7,501 nt of DNA from Gemmatimonadaceae bacterium (GTDB lineage Bacteria; Gemmatimonadota; Gemmatimonadetes; Gemmatimonadales; Gemmatimonadaceae), in assembly GCA_014379705.1 (NCBI GenBank), contig JACMLI010000180.1, positions 1 to 7,501 on the forward strand, given 5' to 3'. Within the stretch, counting starts at the first letter, position 1; each line of letters opens with the position of its first letter. A model generated the notes under the pieces. The model was not told the DNA's origin, searched no databases, and was given only the letters and a program-made list of their open reading frames with translations. Both the position numbers and the translations under genes were made by a program. This document shows, piece by piece, positions 1-6,261 of the stretch.

Positions 1-549
1 CTCGAACTGCTCCACACGCACTTCTCACGCACCGTCCCCGACGGCGCGGGCCCCCGCCCGCGACTCGGGCGGGTGCGACAGTTGCTCGAGTCGGCGCTCG
101 CCGAGATCCGCACCTCGATCGGGATGCGTCGCTCTCCCGACCTTGCGACCAGCGACGTGCGTGCGATGCTGGAAGGCGTGGTGCTGCACCATGAGGCATC
201 GACCGACACGCGCGTGGTGCTGTCGATCGACATCGCCGCGGTGACGCCTCCTCCCGCCACGCGGATCGCGATGTACCGCATCCTCCAGGAGTCGCTCTCC
301 AACGCGTATCGGCACGGTGGGGGCCTCGACGTCGTCGTGTCGCTCGACCACGTGCCCGCCGATCCCCCGTGGTTGCGCCTTACGATCCGCGACGAGGGAC
401 TGGGTTTCGACCCCGCCAGGCAGCGACCGGCGGAGAGCATGGGGCTGGACGGCATGGAGGCCCGTGCCGCGACGGTGGGGGGCCGCCTGCGCGTGCAGAG
501 CGCGCCTGGCACCGGGACGACAGTCATCCTCGAGGTGCCGGCGACTTGA
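1..549 (+). CDS. Sensor histidine kinase, NarL/DesK (HPK7) type, 3' part only
   Basis: This is the C-terminal 182 residues of a two-component sensor kinase; the frame is open to the first base, so the gene starts outside the window. A GTG at 73 lies inside the domain and is not a credible start. The visible protein is mainly an ATP-binding HATPase domain. An N-box with ExLxNxxRH is at about visible residues 97-105, a G1 box DEGLGF at about 131-136, and a G2-like MGLDGM followed by GGRLRVQSAPGTGT near the end. The stretch ALAEIRTSIG before it resembles the dimerisation helix of HisKA_3 kinases. The phospho-accepting histidine and any sensor domain are off the left edge, so the input signal cannot be inferred. 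The stop codon overlaps the start of the response regulator, so the two are almost certainly co-translated partners. The family is well supported; the specific role is unknown. Confidence 0.9.
   Translation, partial: LELLHTHFSRTVPDGAGPRPRLGRVRQLLESALAEIRTSIGMRRSPDLATSDVRAMLEGVVLHHEASTDTRVVLSIDIAAVTPPPATRIAMYRILQESLSNAYRHGGGLDVVVSLDHVPADPPWLRLTIRDEGLGFDPARQRPAESMGLDGMEARAATVGGRLRVQSAPGTGTTVILEVPAT
532..535 (+). promoter_or_regulatory. Ribosome binding site for the TTG-started response regulator
   Basis: A GAGG lies inside the kinase gene about 10 bp before the TTG at 546. It is moderate in strength and slightly distant. Translational coupling through the TTGA stop/start overlap probably contributes. 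Confidence 0.45.
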
Positions 550-1175
550 GCGGCATCAACATCGTGCTGGCCGACGACCACGCCCTCGTGCTCGAGGGGC
601 TGCGCTCGATGATCGACGCCGAGCCCGACATGCATGTCGTGGCCGTCGTGGGCGACGGCGAGTCGCTGATTGCCGCAATTCGCCGGGAGCGGCCCGATGT
701 TGCCGTCGTGGACATCGAGATGCCCGAGATGAACGGCCTGCGCTGCCTCGAGCGCATTCGCGCCGAGAACCTGCCGGTGCGCGTGCTGGTGCTCACGGCC
801 TACAGCGATGGTGCCACTCTCCGCGCTGCCTTGGACGGGGGCGCAGATGGCTTCGCCCTCAAGACCGAACCACCGCGTCACACCATCGATGCGATCCGGC
901 ACGTGCATCGCGGCCAGCTCGCCTTTCCCATCGCGGCGCGACGCTGGCTCACGCGGCAGGAGCCCACCGGTCCGACATCCGAGCTCACCGAGAGAGAACG
1001 AGAAGTGCTTCAGCTCGTTGCCGAAGGACTCACGAACCAGGAGATGGCGCGTCGCCTTCGCGTGAGCGACAGCACGGTCAAGTTCCATCTCCAGAACGTG
1101 TACGTGAAGCTCGGCGTGTCCAACCGGACCGAAGCGGCGGCGCACTTTCTCAGGAATCGCCCGGGTCCAACCTGA
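546..1175 (+). CDS. NarL/FixJ-family response regulator (receiver + LuxR-type HTH)
   Basis: This 209-residue protein has a DNA-binding response regulator architecture. The receiver domain spans residues 4-120: acidic pair D10/D11, phospho-acceptor D56 in VVDIEMPEMNG, T84 and K106. The C-terminal LuxR-type helix-turn-helix (about 147-200) contains LTEREREVLQLVAEGLTNQE and a recognition helix around VSDSTVKFHLQNVYVKL. All canonical phosphorylation residues are present. The start is a TTG at 546-548 whose last two bases belong to the kinase stop codon (TTGA overlap). This is the only start that leaves a normal receiver N-terminus (SGINIVLADDH), and a GAGG lies about 10 bp upstream; longer forms of this frame run into kinase coding sequence. 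The likely partner is the overlapping kinase. The gene ends 174 bp before cbbL on the same strand, so control of the cbb operon is plausible but unproven. Confidence 0.93.
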   Translation: MSGINIVLADDHALVLEGLRSMIDAEPDMHVVAVVGDGESLIAAIRRERPDVAVVDIEMPEMNGLRCLERIRAENLPVRVLVLTAYSDGATLRAALDGGADGFALKTEPPRHTIDAIRHVHRGQLAFPIAARRWLTRQEPTGPTSELTEREREVLQLVAEGLTNQEMARRLRVSDSTVKFHLQNVYVKLGVSNRTEAAAHFLRNRPGPT

Positions 1176-1190
1176 ACTGCAGACGAACCC

Positions 1191-1208
1191 GATAGCCGGC
1201 TAGCTATC
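1191..1208. promoter_or_regulatory. 18-bp dyad GATAGC-N6-GCTATC, possible operator
   Basis: The arms GATAGC and GCTATC are perfect inverted repeats separated by six bases. The overlapping ten bases TAGCCGGCTA (1193-1202) form a second perfect palindrome. The element starts 15 bp after the response-regulator stop. Its symmetry and AT-containing arms in a GC-rich context fit a binding site for a dimeric regulator, such as the adjacent NarL-type protein. It does not match a recognised CbbR or NarL consensus well, and no T-run follows, so terminator function is unlikely. Confidence 0.45.
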
Positions 1209-1235
1209 CGTTTGCCCGGGGCGCGTACCCGAAGT

Positions 1236-1255
1236 GCGGGGAGGATCCTCGCCGC
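1236..1255. promoter_or_regulatory. 20-bp near-perfect palindrome in the cbb leader
   Basis: GCGGGGAGGATCCTCGCCGC is palindromic except for one mismatched pair (G1240 against G1251). The core GAGGATCCTC is a perfect 10-bp palindrome. With no loop bases it suits a DNA-level site for a dimeric protein better than an RNA hairpin. The regulator is unknown. Confidence 0.4.
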
Positions 1256-1260
1256 TCAGC

Positions 1261-1280
1261 GATGGTGGGTGACCCCCATC
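1261..1280 (+). promoter_or_regulatory. Hairpin in the cbb leader (8-bp stem, one bulge)
   Basis: GATGG, a bulged T and GGG pair with CCC and CCATC around a TGA loop, giving eight base pairs, six of them G-C. No T-run follows. It could be an RNA leader structure, part of a terminator for the upstream genes or a protein site; the sequence does not decide between these. Confidence 0.35.
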
Positions 1281-1306
1281 GATCGGTAGCCTGGTGACGT
1301 CCGGTC

Positions 1307-1323
1307 GCGCCCCGCGTGGGCGC
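1307..1323 (+). promoter_or_regulatory. Hairpin GCGCCC-CGCGT-GGGCGC before cbbL
   Basis: A perfect six-base-pair G-C stem encloses a five-base loop and ends 26 bp before the cbbL start. In mRNA it would sit just upstream of the ribosome binding site and could affect initiation. The prediction rests only on base complementarity. Confidence 0.35.
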
Positions 1324-1341
1324 ATGGCCGCCTAACGTCCC

Positions 1342-1345
1342 GGAG
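1342..1345 (+). promoter_or_regulatory. cbbL ribosome binding site
   Basis: A GGAG lies four bases before the ATG at 1350. The spacing is short but workable, and it supports this ATG, which also matches the expected N-terminal length of form IC large subunits. Confidence 0.6.
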
Positions 1346-1349
1346 CACG

Positions 1350-2801
1350 ATGGCCCGAAGCGACAGCAGTGACCCCCGACAGGCGCGGTGGGCGTCCGGC
1401 GTGACGCCCTATGCCCAGCTCGGCTACTACAATCCCGACTATGTGCCGGCCGACACCGACGTGCTCTGCGCGTTCCGGCTCGTGCCGCAGGATGGTGTCG
1501 ATCCTATCGAGGCCGCCGCCGCCGTGGCTGGCGAGTCCTCCACGGCGACGTGGACCGTGGTCTGGACCGATCGTCTCACGTCATACGAGCGCTACCAGGC
1601 CAAGTGCTATCGCGTGGAGGCCGTCCCAGGCACTGACCAATACATCGCCTGGATCGCCTACGCGCTCGACCTGTTCGAGGAAGGATCGATCGCCAACCTC
1701 ACGTCGTCGATCATCGGCAACGTCTTCGGGTTCAAGGCGCTCCGCTCGCTTCGGCTCGAGGACATGCGCATCCCGCCGCACTACGCGGCGACTTTCCAGG
1801 GCCCGGCGCACGGCATCGTGATGGAGCGCGAGTACCTCAACAAGTTCGGCCGCCCCTTGCTCGGCGCCACCGTCAAGCCAAAGCTCGGCCTCTCGGCGCG
1901 CAGCTACGGTCGCGTGGTGTTCGAGGCGCTGCGTGGGGGACTCGACTTCACGAAGGACGACGAGAACATCAACAGCCAGCCCTTCATGCGGTGGCGCGAT
2001 CGCTTCCTCTTCTGCATCGAGGCGGTGCACCGCGCGACCGCCGAAGCGGGAGAGATCAAGGGTCACTACATGAACGTGACCGCGGCGACGATGGAGGACA
2101 TGTATGAACGCGCCGAGTTCGCGCGTGAGATCGGCAGCGTCATCATCATGATCGACCTCACGGTCGGGTACACCGCGATCCAGTCGATGGCGAAGTGGTC
2201 GAGGAGGAACGGCGTGATCCTGCACCTGCACCGCGCTGGACATGGCACCTTCACGCGCCAGAAGACGCACGGCGTGAGCTTTCGCGTGCTCGCCAAGTGG
2301 ATGCGACTCGCCGGCGTCGATCACATCCATGCCGGCACGATCGTCGGCAAGCTCGAAGGGGACCCGAACGCGGTACGTGGCTACTACAAGACGCTGCGCG
2401 ACCGATTGGTTGCCCCTGATCCCACGCTGGGTCTCTACTTCGAGCAGGACTGGCTGTCGCATCCCGGCGTGATGCCGGTGGCGTCGGGGGGCATCCACGC
2501 CGCGCAGATGCCGCAGCTGCTGCACTACCTCGGCGAAGACGTTGTGCTGCAGTTCGGTGGCGGGACCATCGGTCACGAGGATGGGATCGCGGCCGGTGCC
2601 ACGGCGAACCGTGTGGCCGTGGAAGCGCTGATCCAGGCGCGCAACGAGGGGCGTGACATCGTAGCGGAGGGAGGGGACGTGCTCCTGCGAGCCGCCACAT
2701 GGTCTCCGGCGCTGCGAAAGGCCCTCGACCTCTGGAGCGACGTGTCCTTCGAGTTCGAGTCGACCGACGTGCCCGACGCGGTCGCCACCCCCAGCGTGTG
2801 A
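1350..2801 (+). CDS. cbbL: RuBisCO large subunit, red-type form IC
   Basis: This is the catalytic subunit of ribulose-1,5-bisphosphate carboxylase/oxygenase, which adds CO2 to RuBP to give two 3-phosphoglycerates in the CBB cycle. The 483 residues are full length, and residues cited here fall at the same positions as in plant RbcL from H294 onward. Visible landmarks are K176 and K178 in GATVKPKLG; K202, D204 and E205 in GGLDFTKDDENINSQPF (carbamylated lysine and Mg2+ ligands); H294, R295 and H298 in LHLHRAGHG; H327; loop-6 K334 in GTIVGKLEGDP; S379 in ASGGIH; and FGGGTIGH. No catalytic residue appears lost. AGESSTATWTVVWTDRLT and the C-terminal STDVPDAVATPSV closely resemble Rhodobacter form IC proteins; the tail is the segment handled by CbbX. 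It heads the cbbLSX-prk operon. I am confident this is a true form I enzyme and not a RuBisCO-like form IV protein. Confidence 0.98.
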   Translation: MARSDSSDPRQARWASGVTPYAQLGYYNPDYVPADTDVLCAFRLVPQDGVDPIEAAAAVAGESSTATWTVVWTDRLTSYERYQAKCYRVEAVPGTDQYIAWIAYALDLFEEGSIANLTSSIIGNVFGFKALRSLRLEDMRIPPHYAATFQGPAHGIVMEREYLNKFGRPLLGATVKPKLGLSARSYGRVVFEALRGGLDFTKDDENINSQPFMRWRDRFLFCIEAVHRATAEAGEIKGHYMNVTAATMEDMYERAEFAREIGSVIIMIDLTVGYTAIQSMAKWSRRNGVILHLHRAGHGTFTRQKTHGVSFRVLAKWMRLAGVDHIHAGTIVGKLEGDPNAVRGYYKTLRDRLVAPDPTLGLYFEQDWLSHPGVMPVASGGIHAAQMPQLLHYLGEDVVLQFGGGTIGHEDGIAAGATANRVAVEALIQARNEGRDIVAEGGDVLLRAATWSPALRKALDLWSDVSFEFESTDVPDAVATPSV

Positions 2802-2806
2802 CGACG

Positions 2807-3232
2807 ATGCGAATCACCCAGGGTACGTTCTCCTTCCTGCCGGACCTGAGCGACGACGATATCGCGAGGCAGATCCAGTACTGCATCGACAACGACTGGC
2901 CCGTGTCGATCGAGTACACCACGGATCCGCATCCGCGGAACGTCTATTGGGAAATGTGGGGCACGCCGCACTTCGATGAGGTGTCTCCATCGAAAGTGAT
3001 GGCGTCGCTCGCGGCGTGCCGGAAGGCTGCTCCCGATCACTACATCAAGGTGTCCGCCTTCGATCGCTCGTACGGCCGGCAGACGACGGCCATCAGCTTT
3101 CTCGTAACGCGTCCCGCCGATGAGGGCAGCCTGCGCCTGACGCGCGTGGAGGCCGAGGACCGTCGCCAGCGCTACGGAGTCACGCACGTGCCCGGCCCTT
3201 CGCGGCCATATCGCAACGGGGCGGAGCGTTAG
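2807..3232 (+). CDS. cbbS: RuBisCO small subunit, red-type form IC
   Basis: This 141-residue small subunit caps the L8 core to form L8S8 RuBisCO. The N-terminus MRITQGTFSFLPDLSDDDIARQ, the central DPHPRNVYWEMWGTP and the AFDRSYGRQT...SFLV region are the form IC small-subunit signatures. The ATG at 2807 is chosen because MRITQG is the conserved start of this family; an in-frame start farther upstream would run backwards through the end of cbbL. It begins five bases after the cbbL stop with no strong Shine-Dalgarno, so translation is probably coupled. Residues from about 108 form the C-terminal extension that makes the beta-hairpins of red-type enzymes. The final dozen residues (GPSRPYRNGAER) appear to run past the end of the Rhodobacter protein as I recall it. 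The identity is secure. Confidence 0.97.
   Translation: MRITQGTFSFLPDLSDDDIARQIQYCIDNDWPVSIEYTTDPHPRNVYWEMWGTPHFDEVSPSKVMASLAACRKAAPDHYIKVSAFDRSYGRQTTAISFLVTRPADEGSLRLTRVEAEDRRQRYGVTHVPGPSRPYRNGAER
3223..3226 (+). promoter_or_regulatory. Ribosome binding site supporting the cbbX GTG start
   Basis: A GGAG at the end of cbbS lies six bases before the GTG at 3233. This is ideal spacing and supports initiation at a GTG that directly abuts the cbbS stop codon. Confidence 0.6.
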
Positions 3233-4174
3233 GTGGGCGACGCCGTGCGAGCCGACGCGCCCATCGACATCGGGGCGAGCCTGCGTGCTTCGCACATCGG
3301 GGCCTTGCTCGATGCGCTCGATCGCGACCTCATCGGGCTGGCACCCGTGAAGCAGCGCATTCGCGAGATCGCGTCGCTGTTGCTTGTGGCGCGCTTGCGT
3401 CGCGAAGCGGGACTCGCGGCCGGTGCGCCCACGCTGCACATGAGCTTTACGGGCGCTCCCGGCACCGGAAAGACGACCGTGGCCCGTCGCACGGCGGCGA
3501 TCCTGCACGACCTCGGGTACGTCCGCCGGCCCACGTTCGTCGCCGCCTCACGCGACGACCTGGTCGGCCAGTTCGTCGGGCATACCGCGCCACGCACGCG
3601 CGAGGTTCTCAAGCGGGCCATGGGCGGCGTGCTCTTCATCGACGAGGCCGACAATCTCCACCGCCCCGAGAACGAACGCGACTACGGTCGCGAAGCAATC
3701 GATATCCTGATGCAAACCATGGAAAATGAGCGCGCCGATCTCGTGCTCATCCTCGCTGGATACGGAGACCGTATGCAAGCCTTCTATCACTCCAACCCCG
3801 GGTTGCGCTCACGCATCGCGCACCATGTCGAGTTCCCCGACTTCACGATCGACGAGCTGCTCGCCATTGCCGAGTTGATGGTGCGCGAACAGGAGTACGT
3901 CCTCGACGACGCATCGCGGGACGCGTTGCGCGAGTACCTGACCCTGCGCGTCCAGCAACCGCTCTTTGCCAATGCGCGATCAGTGCGCAACGCCATCGAC
4001 CGCGCCCGCCTTCGCCATGCCAACCGGTTGGTCTCGCAGCCCACCCCTGTGAGCGTCCTGGAACTGTCGCGCATCGATGCGGCCGACTTCCGGGCCAGTC
4101 GCGTGTTCACCGATCACGAGGTCGCCACCGCACCGCAACCGGACGCAACAGACCCGCAACTCGCGGGCACCTGA
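3233..4174 (+). CDS. cbbX: CbbX, AAA+ red-type RuBisCO activase
   Basis: This 313-residue AAA+ motor remodels red-type RuBisCO and releases inhibitory sugar phosphates by pulling on the large-subunit C-terminal tail; in studied members it is activated by RuBP. Landmarks are Walker A GAPGTGKT (74-81), the pore-loop region LGYVRR (94-99), VGQFVGHTAPRT (111-122), Walker B LFIDEA (134-139), sensor 1 LILAGY (172-177), a candidate arginine finger in LRSRIAHH (191-198), and sensor 2 FANARSVRNAIDRARLR (245-261). The GTG start directly follows the cbbS TAG and has a well-spaced GGAG; it gives a normal-length N-terminal arm ending in LIGLAPVK. After Walker B the protein reads DNLHRP, where Rhodobacter CbbX has, from memory, YYLYRP. 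The last 20 or so residues (Pro/Asp/Thr-rich) look like a disordered tail. Its place between cbbS and prk fits its role. Confidence 0.97.
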   Translation: MGDAVRADAPIDIGASLRASHIGALLDALDRDLIGLAPVKQRIREIASLLLVARLRREAGLAAGAPTLHMSFTGAPGTGKTTVARRTAAILHDLGYVRRPTFVAASRDDLVGQFVGHTAPRTREVLKRAMGGVLFIDEADNLHRPENERDYGREAIDILMQTMENERADLVLILAGYGDRMQAFYHSNPGLRSRIAHHVEFPDFTIDELLAIAELMVREQEYVLDDASRDALREYLTLRVQQPLFANARSVRNAIDRARLRHANRLVSQPTPVSVLELSRIDAADFRASRVFTDHEVATAPQPDATDPQLAGT

Positions 4175-4180
4175 ACCTCG

Positions 4181-5176
4181 ATGCCGCATCGCCCCATTCT
4201 CCTCGGCGTCGTTGGTGACAGCGCGGCCGGCAAGACGACCATGTCCACCGGTGTCGCCGAGCTGCTCGGCGGTGACGCACACGTGACGATCATCTGCACC
4301 GACGACTACCACCGGTACAATCGCGTGGAGCGGAAGGCCAGGGGCATCACGCCGCTGCACCCCGATTGCAATTACATCGACATCCTCGAACAGCACCTCG
4401 AGACCCTCGCCGACGGCCGCCCGATCCTCAAGCCGGTCTACAATCACCAGGTCGGCGATTTCGATGCCCCCACGTACGTGAAGCCGCGGAGCTTCGTGAT
4501 CGTGGAAGGCTTGCTCGGATTCCACACGCCGGCGATGCGCGACTGCTACCAGGTGAAGGTGTTCCTGGATCCCCCGGAGACGCTGCGACGTCGCTGGAAG
4601 GTCTCGCGCGACTGCGCCAAGCGCGGCTACACACCGGACGAAGTGCTCGCGGAACTTGAGCGACGCGAATCCGATTCCGCGGCGTTCATCCGGACGCAGC
4701 AAGCATGGGCGGACCTCGTGGTGCGGTTCTTTCCCCCGGCCGAACCGGCGGACGCCGAGCACCTCAACGCACGAGTGACGTTGCGCTCGACGCTGGCGCA
4801 CCCCGACCTCACGCGCCTCCAGCAGGCGGCGGGGGATGCAGGCGGCGTGCTCCGGCTCGCCGTCGGACGCGAGCACGGACGGCTCGTGGAGCTTCTCGAG
4901 ATTGCCGGGACCGTATCAGCGTCCGAGGCCGTCGCGATCCAGGGAGCGATCTGGCGTCAGCATCCCGCACTGGAGCTGCGGGTGCCGGAGACGACGGGCG
5001 CGTTCGTGGATGGCGTGGAGTCGCGGCGCAGTCAATCGCTGGCAGTCACGCAGGGGCTCGTCGGCTACCATATGCTCGTCGAGCGCCTGGCCCGCGAGGA
5101 CCAGCTCCGGAAGGACCACCAACTCACCGCCGCGCGCCTTGCCGAGCTGGCGCGCGGCGCTTCCGGGGCTGCCTAA
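4181..5176 (+). CDS. prk: Phosphoribulokinase, class II-like
   Basis: This kinase phosphorylates ribulose-5-phosphate to RuBP, supplying RuBisCO. The 331-residue protein has a P-loop GDSAAGKT (12-19), the catalytic/substrate motif TDDYHRYNR (40-48), KPVYNH (84-89) and the Walker-B-like VIVEGLLGFH (106-115). ICTDDYH, GITPLHPDCNY and KPVYNHQVGDFDAP resemble the cyanobacterial/plant class II group more than the roughly 290-residue proteobacterial class I enzymes. The two redox cysteines of the plant/cyanobacterial type are not both present: the P-loop position is Ala (A16/A17) and only C39 remains, so thioredoxin-type disulfide control looks absent. After about residue 190 the C-terminal domain is not one I can annotate in detail. 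ATG at 4181 is six bases after the cbbX stop with no clear Shine-Dalgarno. Its stop overlaps that of the convergent puhC. A uridine-kinase relative is the only alternative, and operon context argues against it. Confidence 0.94.
   Translation: MPHRPILLGVVGDSAAGKTTMSTGVAELLGGDAHVTIICTDDYHRYNRVERKARGITPLHPDCNYIDILEQHLETLADGRPILKPVYNHQVGDFDAPTYVKPRSFVIVEGLLGFHTPAMRDCYQVKVFLDPPETLRRRWKVSRDCAKRGYTPDEVLAELERRESDSAAFIRTQQAWADLVVRFFPPAEPADAEHLNARVTLRSTLAHPDLTRLQQAAGDAGGVLRLAVGREHGRLVELLEIAGTVSASEAVAIQGAIWRQHPALELRVPETTGAFVDGVESRRSQSLAVTQGLVGYHMLVERLAREDQLRKDHQLTAARLAELARGASGAA
5173..5176. other. Tail-to-tail overlap of prk and puhC
   Basis: The four bases CTAA contain the prk stop (TAA, plus strand 5174-5176) and the puhC stop (TAG, minus strand 5173-5175). 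The convergent operons therefore overlap, and any terminator for either must lie inside the other's coding region. Confidence 0.95.
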
Positions 5177-5616
5177 CGCGCGGCGAGGAGCCCGGCGAAC
5201 GCTACCTGGTTGTCGGGGCCAAAGCCGCCGAGCTCCACGTGGGCGCCGGTCGAGCTGTCATCGAGCGTCAGACGCCCGCCCGTCCATCGGGTAAGGACGA
5301 ACGGGGCGTCGGGACCGAGGCCCCGCAGGCGACGCTCGCGGGCGAGCGCGCGAAGCGCGCCACGCGCAAAGCCGCCACTTCCGCTGGGCAGGGTGCCGAT
5401 CTCGAGTCCCGTGGACGCGTCCCGCACCGACACCGTGCCGTCGGGCGCATCGGCAAAGGTGAGGAGACGCACCTGCTCGGGACGCGACCCGTCGAGCGTG
5501 ACGTGCCCCGAGCCCGTGAGGCGTGCCACCGCGGCGAGCACGATGGCCAGTGTGGCGAGCAGGATCAGCCCGCGTTGTACGGGGCGGGGCAGGCCCGCCG
5601 ACTCTTCTCTTTGCAT
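5173..5616 (-). CDS. puhC: PuhC, photosynthetic complex assembly protein
   Basis: This 147-residue membrane-anchored factor belongs to the PuhC family, which helps assemble and reorganise the reaction centre-LH1 core. A short cytoplasmic N-terminus is followed by one transmembrane helix (about residues 17-33, LILLATLAIVLAAVARL). The remainder is soluble and probably periplasmic. Family-like features are LLTFADAPDGTVSVRDASTG, GFARGALRALARERR, PFVLTRWTGGRLTL and the terminal ELGGFGPDNQVAFAGLL. It starts three bases after the puhB stop in the order puhA-puhB-puhC normal for purple-type clusters. It is the last photosynthesis gene here, and its TAG lies within the four bases shared with the end of prk on the other strand. 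It is slightly shorter than typical proteobacterial PuhC, with no sign of truncation. Confidence 0.9.
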   Translation of the reverse strand: MQREESAGLPRPVQRGLILLATLAIVLAAVARLTGSGHVTLDGSRPEQVRLLTFADAPDGTVSVRDASTGLEIGTLPSGSGGFARGALRALARERRLRGLGPDAPFVLTRWTGGRLTLDDSSTGAHVELGGFGPDNQVAFAGLLAAR

Positions 5617-5619
5617 GAC

Positions 5620-6261
5620 TCACGGCCTCGCAAGCACAGGTTGCGTGGGGCGAACCTCTGTCGAGGTGACACGCAGGGCCGCGGGCTCGGCGCTGCCGCC
5701 GAGGGAGCGCCGCAACATCGCGCCGACCGCTGCCACCTGGGAAATGCCACGCATCGTGGGTTGTGGCTGTTTGAGCTGCCAGGGACGCGCATGTGGCCAC
5801 AGGAGCGCGTAGGCGAAGCGTTGACCTGCCTGGAGCTGCAGCGCGAGTTCTCCCGAGCCGTCACTGCGCTCACGCATGGCCACGCTCTCGATCGCATCCA
5901 GTGGCAGGTTCAGCGTGACGGGAATGGCGATGCCGATGCGCATCACCACGCGTCGGTCGGTGAGGGCGTAGATCGAGGTGCGAGAGATCATGTCTGCGAG
6001 GAACCACGCAAACAACACGATGCCACCCCCGATCATCGCGACCCACCATGCCGAGGCGACGAGCGCCGTCAGGCGCTCCCCGCTGGCCGCCACCACCGCC
6101 GGGACAATGAGGAGAACAACGAAGTAGGCGAGAAGGCCGCGCACGTGCAACACGTGGCGCGCGAGGTACGTGCGCTCCGGCTTTCCGGTCCACACGAGCC
6201 GCTCACCAGGCTGCAGGCGCTCCTCGACACCTTCTATGATGTCGCCGGATGCGAGGCTCAT
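5620..6261 (-). CDS. puhB: PuhB, photosynthetic complex assembly protein
   Basis: This 213-residue integral membrane protein is required in purple bacteria for efficient reaction-centre assembly. The N-terminal segment (LQPGERLVWTGKPER, residues 16-30) precedes two predicted membrane helices (about 43-59 and 66-91), then a PH-like domain starting at SRTSIYALTDRRVVMRIG (93-110). The late motif LLWPHARPWQLKQPQP (153-168) is the strongest family signature. The ATG at 6261 overlaps the stop of the upstream puhA C-part as ATGA, so the two are translationally coupled. The Shine-Dalgarno is weak (GGAA). The C-terminal tail after 190 is low in recognisable features. The order after puhA and before puhC matches the classic puhABC operon. 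Confidence 0.94.
   Translation of the reverse strand: MSLASGDIIEGVEERLQPGERLVWTGKPERTYLARHVLHVRGLLAYFVVLLIVPAVVAASGERLTALVASAWWVAMIGGGIVLFAWFLADMISRTSIYALTDRRVVMRIGIAIPVTLNLPLDAIESVAMRERSDGSGELALQLQAGQRFAYALLWPHARPWQLKQPQPTMRGISQVAAVGAMLRRSLGGSAEPAALRVTSTEVRPTQPVLARP

Larger units (their letters stand above)
1176..1349 (+). promoter_or_regulatory. Leader/promoter region of the cbb operon
   Basis: This 174-bp gap lies between the response-regulator stop and cbbL and is the only sizeable non-coding stretch in the window. It holds four separate inverted repeats in a row (entered individually), but no T-run that would mark a classical Rho-independent terminator. I do not see a convincing sigma-70 -35/-10 pair, although GC-rich promoters are hard to call by eye. 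Because the rest of the operon has gaps of 0-6 bp, transcription of cbbLSX-prk must either start here or read through from the two-component genes. Confidence 0.6.

Noticed and set aside
1191..1280. Rho-independent terminator after the response regulator
   Set aside because: Dyads are present, but none is followed by a run of T, so I list them as regulatory or structural elements.
1581..2576. A 331-codon minus-strand frame opposite cbbL
   Set aside because: It is antisense to a secure RuBisCO gene, with arginine/histidine-rich low-complexity composition and no recognisable motif.
2699..2806. N-terminal extension of the small subunit into the end of cbbL
   Set aside because: The conserved small-subunit N-terminus MRITQG begins at 2807; the extension is Arg-rich and overlaps cbbL codons.
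2573..3508. A 311-codon minus-strand frame opposite cbbS and flanks
   Set aside because: It is a shadow of cbbL, cbbS and cbbX codons; the composition is not protein-like and there is no ribosome binding site or homology.
3980..4876. A 298-codon minus-strand frame opposite cbbX and prk
   Set aside because: It lies antisense to two well-supported genes and has no family signature.
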